NCBI RefSeq assembly: GCF_018812025.1
Contig: NC_063061.1
Location: forward strand, 28,868,085 to 28,932,084
Direction: 5' to 3'
DNA length: 64,000 nucleotides
DNA from: Megalobrama amblycephala
Taxonomy: Eukaryota > Chordata > Actinopteri > Cypriniformes > Xenocyprididae
The notes below the pieces were generated by a model. The model did not search any database, had not been told where the DNA came from, and saw only the letters and a program-made list of their open reading frames with translations. A program made the position numbers and the translations under genes. Shown here in pieces: positions 34,968-64,000 of the stretch (position 1 is the stretch's first letter; each line of letters begins with the position of its first letter).

Positions 34968-37611
34968 CTAGGAAGCAAGCACAAAAAGAACAGAAGCATT
35001 TAAAATCGGCATGAAATGAAAATTTGGGGTCATCTATTCTAAAATCAGTTCATCCGTGCATGTTTTTGACCCCATAAAATTTAACCAAATTATCATAACT
35101 GGACTTTCCAGTATGAACATCAGACTTCTCGCTGGTGATGTATGCAGGACTTCTCCAATCATTTAGTCTGCTTAAACTCCTCCCCTGCAAGCTCACACAC
35201 ACCCACATCTCAAAACCCAATCAACAACTGATGGATAGAACCAAGTCCCCGCCCTACATTTTTTATTTTTTGGTAAGCCGTTACACTCGGATGTACCTTA
35301 CAATACGGAAGAAAATATCTGCTGCTACTTTTGTTTCATCACGGCTATGAAGACCGCTTCTTGACGCTTTTAGTCCACGTCTATTAGCTTTGAGTCCATC
35401 CGTTGCTGGCGTACTTAAGTTGAAACACTTTTTTACTTTTTAATATGATCAGTTGTAAATATTGTTAGTAATTATTTAAAGTAATTATTGATGTTTTATT
35501 TGTTAATATTAATGCCATTATTATTAGTAATTATTATATAATTTGGCCCCTGGGCCATGTTCCTGGTTGCATTTGCACCGGGAGTAGGAATTCTGAAGCG
35601 GCCGACATCGGCGTCTTTAAGCGCGGCATTTAAAATGCTGGATGTTGATGTTTGACATGCGTTTGACCAATCAATGTACACTCACATCACTGATAGTTCC
35701 TATAGTGCTGGTTTAGACCCTACTCTGAAGTAGGATCTAATTTAGTTCCCCCAAAAGGAGTTCCTAGAGCTAAAATAGTTCCTAGTTCCTGCGGTGTGAA
35801 CATGGCAAAATCCAGGTACTTCAGCCAATAGTTCTAGGAACTATGAAAAGGTTCCCCTGGTGCGAAAGCCCCTAATAGTAATTATAATTATGAAAAAAAG
35901 TGTTTTTTCATGGTAAATATCTTTTAACATTTATCCTGTGATTATTAAACTCATAAAATAATATAAATAATTGTATAATTAAAGGTGCATTATGAAATAT
36001 GTAAGAATTTTGCAGTAGAATATTCAAAAACCACTAGGCCAGTATTATATATTTTGTTCACTTGAGTACTTTCAACATCTCAAATGTTTCCAACTATTTG
36101 TAAATCATGAGAAAATTGCAATTTTAACCAAGGCTGCGGGACGTGTGAGGAGTCGCCTGTCAATTGCGTCATACCCGCGTTACCCTCGGTTTCCCAGGGT
36201 AAAAACCATGGAAACACCAAAGACGCTTTAATATTTATGTTTTAATAGACAAGGGAACAACTGTTTTGATATATTTATAGACAGAAAACGAATTATTGTT
36301 ATATAGCTCAACACATTTAGTCTTATTGTTTAAATCTAATTTTCTTGATTTTTTTTTTTTTTTTTGCAAGTATCATGCTTTACCATGCCTCAGAGAAAAA
36401 CACTATTTTGTCAAGTAGCTAACATAGCATAATCAGATGCAGCTTTATTTTTAGTAACAGTAATACAGAATTTTCTCCATCATGCAATACCTTTTAAAAT
36501 TAATTGCATGCCATTTATCAACACAAGCCATCCAGCATTTAATATGATATTCTAAAATCTAAAAATTTCTAGCTTACTGCAGTGTGCACCTTTGTTTTGA
36601 ATAGGGCGACCTCTAGCAGATGGAAAATCTTACATATTGCACCTATAACCCCTCCATTTCCTATAATGTAGGTGTGTGCATTTAAAAAAAGCAATGAAAT
36701 CCATAAATAACCAAATAAATTTTTAATTAAACAAAATAATAAAAAAAATATTGTGGCATATATATAGGAACAAGGATATGCATCTCTTGTCTGACAATAA
36801 AATCAAAATAAAATAAATGTTTTCCAAAATAGTAACATTACTTTTGTTTGGGGTCAATCTGACTTAACTGTTACAAAGTACGAGAGAGCGTGTGTGTTTT
36901 GCATAAATTATATGCAAAATGTAGACATTTGTATTGATGAATTGGTCCCTTCAGTACCAAACTGAAAGATGTGTAGCATATGTGTAGATATTTTTACTGT
37001 TAAACAAGACAAAAGCACTGATTAGTAAAATGATTTTGGCTGGCTGGAAGAGTTTTAATGTATTAAGTCAGTGCTGAGATGTGCAGGAGCCTTACTGTGT
37101 CGTCTAAAGAGGTGGAGATGGCTCACTAGCTTTGTAAGTAGGTAATAACTTGGCCCAGTAAAAGGCATCAGCAGGGTAAATTAATGACACAGCATTGATT
37201 TTCCATCTTCATTTAGATGAGGAGATGTGAGATGATATAAGCTACATGGAGATGACTAATCTTTCCCCCTCTGCCACAGTCCTTTTTAATATCATATGCT
37301 GTTATACTGTAGGCTTAAAGTCAACATGAAACCGCATTCACAAGCCGTTTTTCTCCTGTAATGTGACATTTCAGAGTGAAACTACAGAAAAAAAGACTTT
37401 TATTATTTTCTGAACTGTGCAGTTTTCATATTTCTGAATTCTTATCAATGAATCAGTTCACAAATTTGACTAAACCAATTCGCCCGCTTGTATAGTGTGT
37501 GTGTATCTTTGTGTCTTTCGGCTCCTAGGTGATTTGGCTGACCTGTCGTTCCCTGTGCGCAGCGGCGGCCTTCACCCCCAGGGTCAGGGGTGGCTGGGGG
37601 GAGGGACGGGG
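34968..37611 (-). other. celf4 3' region with MITE fragments
   Basis: Holds a repeat with GGAACTA/TAGTTCC motifs (about 35700-35870), a MITE at 35982-36644 and AT-rich sequence. If the acceptor at 34967 is used, this span is an intron; otherwise it is 3' UTR or flank. Confidence 0.4.
35982..36644. mobile_element. MITE with AGGTGCA ends
   Basis: AGGTGCATTATGAAATATGT at the left matches the inverted complement of ..TCTTACATATTGCACCT at the right. About 660 bp, no coding content. Confidence 0.6.
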
Positions 37612-55781
<18,170 letters not shown>

Positions 55782-57599
55782 CTGTGCAACACAGAGAGAA
55801 GAACGAGGGAGGGGAGAGACAGGACAGACAGAAAGAAGGAAGGGAAAAAGACAAGAGAAGACATTAGATTTGTAGCACAAAAACAGTGAAGTGTTCACAT
55901 TTGCAGTTAGTATCAGTATGGTGGTATACGAGTCATTTGTGTGCATATACATTTGATGAAATGCCCTAAACACAAAAAGCTGCTAGCTGCTAATCTATTA
56001 AAAATATTATTTCATGTGATGGTTTTTACATATCCATAGTCATTGAAACTATTATACTAAAAACTAAATAAAATAAAAATACTAACATAGAAAATTAATT
56101 AAATTATAAAAACTAAATAAAATAAAAGTACTAACGCCATGATAATTAAAATAATCAAATATTATTATTATTTCTTATTAAAATTCATTTTAACAATAAT
56201 TCTTCTCTCCATGAATTTTGACTTTCCAGTCACAGTTATTTGCCTTGAAATAATTCATTTTAAATGACATAATGAGAAGGAAGTGACATCGTTTGAGTTT
56301 TAAGGAGCCAAGTTCAAAGTTGTAAAGTTCTATGCTCATTTAATATTCATAAATAGTTGTTCTTTCATGCTTGACATAATTTCTCAAGCATAACATATCC
56401 ACCCTGGCACATGAAAAAAAGCTTATTAATTATAGAAATGTAGTTTGAATGCTTAAAAAAAAAAATAGAAGGCCATAGCCATCCAACCAGGTGAGCTGCA
56501 TCAATTTTGGCAATTCATTAACACTTCAAAATATTCTTTGTTTCAGAATAATGCACTTTTACAAAAAAAACACCTTACCAAATGGAAAATTACTTAGCTT
56601 TACAACAGTAAAAGTCAGAGACACAGAGCAAAATAGAACGAAATATAATAAAACGCATGCTACACGCAGCACAATACACCTCATTCATATAAGCATACAT
56701 CTGTGTTTATGTGTATGAATGGCACCTGAATGCAAATGTGTGTATTTTTGTGTGTGTGGTCTCACTAAAAGACGTAAAGTGTTTCGTTCTGCTTCCTTCA
56801 CTCGTGGCAGATTCCCGACTGACTCCAGCTCAATAATACATGTAAGCCATGGAACGGTCTGTGGCAATCAATTTTTAATAATGCCAATTGTCACGCTGCC
56901 AGCAGGAAGGAGACGAGAGGAGAGGAACGGACCCGCGCACAGTGGCGGATCCTGGCATAGGCGATACAGACAGTCGCACAGGGCGTCAGCGATCTCTGGG
57001 GAGGCACAGGGCTCTGCCCCCGAAAATAAGACACAGACTCCACTTCTCTATCGCTCATCCGCAGCAGTTTACTCGCTATCTGCTTCACGCGTCCCTTTTG
57101 CTGAAAATGAGTTGTGACGTAGCGGGTAGCGCAGCTCCCTGTGCTTTACTTCTATGCCTCCTCTCACTTCTGTCTGCAGCAGAGAAACAAAAAGGTCCTT
57201 GAGAAAAAAGTATCTTTGGCTGCTAAAAGCCAAAAATAGGGGGAAAGGGGAATGCAATTTTACTTGGTTTAATAAAAAAGGTATATTTACTACCGAGCCA
57301 TGTGACCATGATTCATTTTAGTTAATTATTTTTATTCTAATTTTGAATAATCATTGTGACCTTTCATTTTTCATTAAAACAGCACTGTAAAAAAATGGTT
57401 GGTTTAACTTAAAAAAGTAAGTTACCTGGTTGCCTTAAAATTTGAGTTAATACAATGAAGGCGATTGGTTTAATCAACAGAAACTTAAAGTATTATGTTA
57501 TCTGAGCTACATTAATTACTGAAGTTGATTTGACAAAAGAAAAAATGTGGTAAATCATGAAAATAATGTTTTACAGTAAGTGAAGGTGAAAATTCAGGG

Positions 57600-57603
<4 letters not shown>

Positions 57604-57674
<71 letters not shown>
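57604..57674. repeat. Poly(A) and (TA)n run
   Basis: About 27 A residues followed by about 22 TA units. Confidence 0.92.
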
Positions 57675-57678
<4 letters not shown>

Positions 57679-57754
57679 TTAAAATAACCTTAAAGGCACT
57701 TTTTTTTAATTAAAGTGTCTGCTAAATTAATACATGCAAAATAAACTAAAAGTA

Positions 57755-57756
<2 letters not shown>

Positions 57757-57797
<41 letters not shown>
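57757..57797. repeat. (TA)n microsatellite
   Basis: About 20 TA units. Confidence 0.92.
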
Positions 57798-57802
<5 letters not shown>

Positions 57803-58610
57803 TGATACTTTTTTCATGATTATTTGATAGATCAAAAGAACAGCATTTATTTTAAATAAAAATCAATTCATTTTAAAATTCACTTTGGACAAAAACTAAA
57901 TTAATAAATGTGTTTTTTTTTTTCATTACCCAGAATTATTAAATGTGTCCTTGCTAAATAAAAGTAAAACAAACAAACAAACAAACAAACATTTACCTGA
58001 CCCTAAACTTTAGAAGTATACATAAGAAGTTCTACTACTAAATGTATATACATATACATTCAGTAGTAGAAAAGCAGTATACATATACAGAATGAAGGAG
58101 AATGAGTGAGAAAAAGTAGCAACAAACAACAGAGTATAAAAGTTGCGTGTGCATTTCTATGCTCGTCCTTGCTTATGCATATTAACAATAAACTAACTAA
58201 ACACCCTGCAATGCCAATAAACCGCCAATTACGTTTATTAAAGTCATCTTCCAACTGCATATTTCACTGGACTCACAGTGACTCATTTACGACAAAAAGT
58301 ACCCACAGTGCACCTGGTCAGCGCACCTGTGGCGCCCTGGCTCCGGTCCAACCGAACAGCTCTGGGGTTTCTCACTTCATAAAGTTCACTTCTTTTTCAG
58401 ACCTGATCACTCACTCCTTATTTTCATCCATCCCCAGCATCCTCCTCTTTTATTGGCAGTAAAGCCTGGCTAATGTTTTTAATGTGTTTTGATGCATTAT
58501 TTATTTTACCATGGCTGCTGATAGTGAGGGCGGAGGGAATAGTGAAAAGAGAGAGAGGGAGAAAGAGAGGTAGATTTAGACATAGATCGGGGAGCAGAGC
58601 AAGGTCACAG

Positions 58611-58611
<1 letters not shown>

Positions 58612-58644
<33 letters not shown>
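58612..58644. repeat. (CA)n microsatellite
   Basis: About 16 CA units. Confidence 0.92.
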
Positions 58645-58645
<1 letters not shown>

Positions 58646-59562
58646 GTCTCGGTATCCCAGCAGGCTTCTACTCACATACATTTTAATGTTTCCCTCCCAA
58701 TGGCACAAATGGACTCCTCTATGTGTGCTAATTGTGTTCCCAAACCAAAATCTCACCACATTCACACGAGAGTGTTCCTCTCACACACACGCAAAACACA
58801 AAAAGCTGAAAGTAAGTTTTCATGTGATGATTTTTACATGCCATCGAGGTCATCGGAATTCTTTTAACAACGTAATATGTAAACAATAAGCTTATATATG
58901 TTCATTTAAAATGAATCATAAACGTATGTTAAAAAAATATTGTACAAATCATCACATGACATACAGTCATCAAAATTATTTTACAAATTAAAAAAGCTTA
59001 AATGTTCATTAAAAATTAATCAACGTTATTCTATTAAAATATGATTTATATTAAATATTATTAAAAATATTATTAATATGTGTTGCTGTTTACATGCCCA
59101 TTCAATCATCAAAATTTTCTTTTAAAAATGAAAAAAGCTTAAATATGTTAATTCAAAATTAATCAAAGTTATTCTATTAAAAATATCATTTATATTTATT
59201 ATTATTAAAAAATATAATTAATATGTTATGTCATCAAAATTATTTTACAAATTTAGAAAAAAATTAAATATGCTAATTCAAAAGTTAAACTAATGGTTAT
59301 TCTATTAAAAATATTATATGTTTATTAAATATTATTATGTGATTATTTTTGCATGTCCATACAGTCATCAGGATTCTTTTACAAATAAAAAAAGATTGAA
59401 TAATTTTGAATTAACAGTTAAAGTTATTATATTAAAAATTTTATTTACATTTATATTAAATACTATTAAAATGTTATTATGTGATGTTCATTTTACAAAC
59501 TCACAGTCATTTAAAAAATAAAATGTAGTAACAAAAATACATTGCCATGATAATGAAAAAAA

Positions 59563-59563
59563 G

Positions 59564-59633
<70 letters not shown>

Positions 59634-59655
59634 ATACATACATACATACACATAT

Positions 59656-59710
<55 letters not shown>
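59563..59710. repeat. Compound (CT)n(TA)n(CA)n(TA)n microsatellite
   Basis: CT, TA, CA, TACA and again TA runs follow in order over 150 bp. Confidence 0.92.
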
Positions 59711-59711
<1 letters not shown>

Positions 59712-61770
59712 CCTTTCTAAAACTATTTAGAAATTAATATTTGAAGAGGGTTTCTCACACACACAGCATTTATGCATCCCGACAAGGGAACATGCAAGAG
59801 ATGCACTCACATTCCCAAGCTGAATGGGACGAGCACATGTGGAATGAGATCTTGTTCACACTCAGTACGCACATTAAAACTGAACGTGATGGCATGTCAT
59901 AAAAACTGAGCTGAATGAAACATAATGTGGCATTTGGAGACATTTGTCATTGTGCTGCGCCACAGGCTTCCACATTACTTCCGAACTGTGATTTCAGAGA
60001 CCCCAAGAGGACTTTCATCCACCACAGCTAGATGGCAGCATCGAGCAGGCCAATTTTTAGCCTCCCTGAGCTCCACATCACATATTCCGAGAGGGCAAAA
60101 CCTTTTACACAAAGGAACGGAAAAACAGAAGCAGAAACGGCCTCCCTCACACACACGCACAAATACAAGCACGCAAATCCACTCACATACACACCGAATC
60201 ACCCATAATTCCACAAAATTACCCTTCTTTATAAATATAGTAGCACAAAAACACTTTTATCTCTCTTTCTCTCTCTGTACCTCACCTCACCAGAAACCTT
60301 CTGTCTCCATCTGTACAGGCCCCGCCGTCCGTATCTCCGCCACTGAGCCACAGCATGGCACGGCCTTATGGTGATGTAACTCTCTGGCACACACATAAAC
60401 ACACGGCGGGCTAAACGGCCACAGAAACGTACGTGTGGGTGTCACGTCTGCGCTGAGGGAGTATCTTACACCGCAGGGTTCTTTTTTTCCTCCTGTTAGC
60501 CCGTTCTAAAGCGCACCAGAAAGCTGTGATGAGCTGTTACGCACCACCTGCATGTCCAATTCTGCATAATATCTCTGCTTCTGATATTCGAATGCATGTA
60601 CAGTAATATAGATGCTCTCTGAATGTTTTAGAAAGATAAAGCCTTGGCATGTTTTGGCTTTGAACCTGTAATGTTATGGTTAGCACATAGAACCCCATTG
60701 ACTTTCATTGTACGGATAATAAAACTCTGAGACGATTTTATAAGAAAGAAAGAAAGACGAAGGTGAGTAAATGATGACAGAATTTACATTTTTGGGTGAA
60801 CTATCACTTTAAGGCAACTAGTGTTTATGACGCTTGCAACTGATGCTACAAAGTAACCGGTAAGCGATGTAAAAATATAATATAGCAAATAGTGAAAATA
60901 TGAAATAGCAAAACCGACTTTGGTTATGTAAAATATCCTATCTGACCCTTTTTCTAGCTGTCTTTTGATGAATGGAAAGCATGCAATGAATAATCTATCA
61001 CTTTTCCTCTGCTCTCCCGGAGAAAAATAAGTATGATGAATATCACAGCCTTTATATTCAAATACTAAAGGCTGGGCTGTCTGTAAAATACTGTTACAGT
61101 GAGACTTTAAAAAGCCAGGCTTTTAAATTGCAGTCACGTAGCAAGAGCAGAGAGCAAACTTTTCTACAAACTAAGGCAGAAAAATTCAAAGTTCATTCTC
61201 ACAGTAGGAACAATAATATTCCTTTCATTTCCCCACAAAGGGATGTGTGCTCTTTCTGGGTTTGTGGAGGAGGAGGTAATTCTTGAAGGATGAGCTACCC
61301 TGCCTTTGTTGTGCCGGGCTCAGATTGCATTGAGAGTCATTCAAGACACGAGAGCCAGCAAACAAATACTAAATAAAAACATAAAGATAAATTATAAATC
61401 TACAGTCTTGCACAGAGTACATTACAGAGTAGCAGACCTCCCTAACAATGACGAGGTTTCAGTACAGCGGGGTCTAGAAGTCTGAGACCACAGAAAATCT
61501 GGGATTTTTTTTTTTTTTTTTGTCATATAAACCTTAAAGTCACTTTGAATTAAAGTATCTGCTAAATGAATGCATGTAAATGCAAAATAAGATTTTGAGA
61601 TATCCTGTTATACATACATTTTTCATTTTTTACTGTATATATTAAACAAGAAAAAACTATTATATATTAATCTATCAATATATAATTATTATATATAATA
61701 TATAACATATTAAACATTAAAATATATTGCAAATTTATTCCATGGTCTGTCTGGATACTTCATCTGACTA

Positions 61771-61773
<3 letters not shown>

Positions 61774-61841
<68 letters not shown>
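61774..61841. repeat. (TA)n microsatellite
   Basis: About 34 TA units. Confidence 0.92.
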
Positions 61842-61844
<3 letters not shown>

Positions 61845-62879
61845 TTGGCTTTATTTCCTTATAAAATAATTTGATAAATTCATAACATATATCACTTTAT
61901 TCTATAAAACCAATTTAGTTTGAATTCTTTTTTAGTACATTTAAATAATACATATTATTTTATGTTTTTTTTTTTATCTTAAACCCCCAAAATGTCAGGT
62001 GGTACAACTGTCCGAACAAATGAACAGATGAGAAAAATATTTAAATGTAAAAAACAAAACAAAACTAAAACTAAATACTATGGCATCATTTTAGGGTTGA
62101 AACCTTTCATATAAACAAAATTTAAAAATATGAGTAGTTTTAAAAATGTTAAGATAATTGAAAAACCTTTGTCCAGTAATTTGTATATTCTCAAATGTCA
62201 GGGTGGCACAACTGCAAACATGGCTCTTTTATTATGAATTGACAAGGTAATAACTAAACATGATAATGCATCATCCAGAGCAGAGTAGATCTCTCTCAAA
62301 TACTGCTAAAAAATGCATATCTCAAGTAAGGGTATGTTGGTTCACTTTCCATGTCAGGTGGTACAACTACATTATACTGTATATACATACAACTATATGG
62401 TTGTACTGCCTGAAAAAAAAATTAATTTAAACACTTTAAAATGTTATTAAACAACTGAAACTGGTTTAAACACATTGTTCATGACTCAAAAATATGCCTT
62501 ACATTGGTTTTGAATTTATTTATTTTTTTAAAAATCCGACCTTTTTTTAAGGCTTTATTTGTCAACGGCCCATATAATTTATTTTAAAACATGTAGCACT
62601 TAAGAGCAGCTTTAAACACCCACTAACACACACATCTCTTCAATGAGGAAAGTAGTCCGTTGGGAACATACACAGCAACCCAGTGACCTCCAGTTTCCAC
62701 TTGGCACTCTCCAAATGTTACTTCCTGCTTCTTCCAGGAACCTCTCCTTCCCATTCAGCACAGCCTTATTTTACCCAGAGCACCAGGGGCATCTGCTCAA
62801 ATTTGGATTTCACTGAATTATTAAACCATCACAGCGCCTATAACTCACACTCATTTTCTTTCCCTCTCTCTCCCTCCCT

Positions 62880-63260
62880 CACTGCAGCATGTCCTGAGGT
62901 AAGTCTTTAAAGCGCCGGAGTCCCGTGGCTCCTTGTAACCTTCCCAAACGACACGGATGGCTGCCTCTTTAAACCCCTGCCACCATCCTCCTCCTTTCCC
63001 GGCGCCCAGGACGCCCGTAAAAGCCCTGCGCGTTTTACACCTCCCGCAAAAGTGCTTTGCACCTCGAGAGCTTCCGAAGGGTTTCATTTAATGATCCAGG
63101 AGTGTAAAATAGTGCATGCTTTGGAGGCACGTCTATAAATTGTGTCAAATGAAAATGAGACAACTTTACCGGAGGGGGGAGACAGGAAAGTGCTCTTTCA
63201 GGGCCCGACCCGGTGTGAATCTGCACAGAAACTCTGCCATAACAGGTGCATTCTGAAGCA
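62880..63260. promoter_or_regulatory. Possible conserved non-coding block
   Basis: Non-repetitive, GC-richer sequence in the celf4 intron with CGCGTTTTACACC and GCATGCTTTGGAGGCACG stretches and no coding frame. It has the look of an enhancer near a neuronal gene, but there is no direct evidence. Confidence 0.25.
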
Positions 63261-64000
63261 CCTGGCTAATTAAACAGGAAAGACTGTTTTTTTTTTTGTT
63301 TTTTTTTGCCAGAAATGTGATTTGTGCACTTTATTGTGAAAATGACTACTAGGAACTTAAATGCAACGTCATGCAATGAAAGACGTCAACTAATCGAACC
63401 CAAAAAGACATGAATCTGCCATCTGCCTGTGAAATATTGACATTCAAGGGTTTTTTTCTCTAATCTTTTTAGTTCTGTTTCTTAGTTAGTATCTGTGTCA
63501 AATTTCCCTTTCAGTTTGAATGTCATTAAAAACAACACAAAACAGCATTCCCAACTGATTTCATTTTTATAAAGTGACATTTCACAGGATATTTGTTGGG
63601 AAATAATGTAGGGCAGGATTTTATGCATCAGGATTTGATTGGATTATGAAATATGTTAGGCTTTGACATTACTGGTTAATATTATTTATCCCCGCTCACG
63701 AGGCATTGGTTACATCAGCAAAAAAAGGTTTTGAAAACCTTTTATGCTTTAACCGTGCACTAGTGAATCATGCACAATAAGACCGAAGTTATTATTTACA
63801 CTGTAAATAATTCCATTTCAATTTCATATTGTTCTTATGTTTATAAATGAGCTGTACTTAAATGAATTCACTTTGGGGGTTTTTTAAAGTTTCTTTAATA
63901 TTGTTCTTGTGCTTCATACCCATCATTTCCCCCAAGCAGTAAAGTAAAAGAGTTTTATTTTCCCTATTTATAAAGTGCAACATGAACTTGAGGTGAGACA

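Larger units (their letters stand above)
55782..64000 (-). other. celf4: celf4 intron, 3' part, running off the window
   Basis: 8.2 kb without a recognised exon; the RRM1 exons with LFIGQIPRNL and KGCAFLTY were looked for and not found. Contents: an (A)n(TA)n run, repeat fragments with GGTGGTACAACT (61998, 62353), a TTCACCC right end (about 60690-60820), a CTGGCATAGGCGA repeat piece (56945) and non-repetitive blocks near 61030-61440 and 62880-63260. Confidence 0.65.

Noticed and set aside
62886..62899. Plus-strand 11-nt micro-exon between CTGCAG and GTAAGT
   Set aside because: Splice-like by chance. It is on the strand opposite to celf4 and no flanking exon fits.

Overview
This window is a piece of a vertebrate nuclear genome, most likely a cyprinid fish. 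Coding sequence is a few percent of the window, split into short exons with GT-AG introns. The introns are full of fish-type short repeats: a Tc1-like transposon, TTAA- and TAA-flanked palindromic MITEs, a tRNA-derived SINE, decayed non-LTR reverse transcriptase and long TA/CA microsatellites. Three genes are recognisable by reading protein families through the exons. Their order matches human 18q12.2 as I remember it (TPGS2 - KIAA1328 - CELF4).

Layout: (1) 1-2219 is intron or 3' flank of tpgs2, carrying a decayed Tc1-like element and an abutting palindromic MITE. (2) 2220-4922, minus strand: six exons of tpgs2 (tubulin polyglutamylase complex subunit 2); the last exon or exons lie off the left edge. 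(3) 4923-5193: a compact head-to-head promoter with three CCAAT boxes and a GC box. (4) 5194-30569, plus strand: complete kiaa1328 (hinderin), 11 exons whose phases all join into a 585-codon reading frame. (5) 30570-37611: convergent 3' ends. (6) 37612-55781, minus strand: ten coding exons of celf4 (CELF-family RNA-binding protein), from the end of RRM1 through RRM2, the linker and RRM3 to the stop. (7) 55782-64000: intron of celf4 with no recognised exon; the RRM1 and N-terminal exons are beyond the right edge.

Most notable observations: a one-base frameshift in the celf4 linker exon (around 46151-46154), which would end translation at the start of RRM3 but is bypassed if that exon is skipped; a GC-AG intron in the same gene; a strong, phase-compatible 3' splice site at 34967/34968 that could define an alternative celf4 terminal exon or a spliced 3' UTR; a TTAA MITE inserted five bases into the intron after hinderin exon 10; an 853-bp fold-back element built of short modules; and a nest of transposons with clean target-site duplications. 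I found no bacterial-type system, CRISPR array, operon or virus. Unusual elements here are mobile-element and splicing phenomena.

All gene calls come from reading translated exons and splice sites by eye and from memory of the human proteins. No alignment or database search was run.
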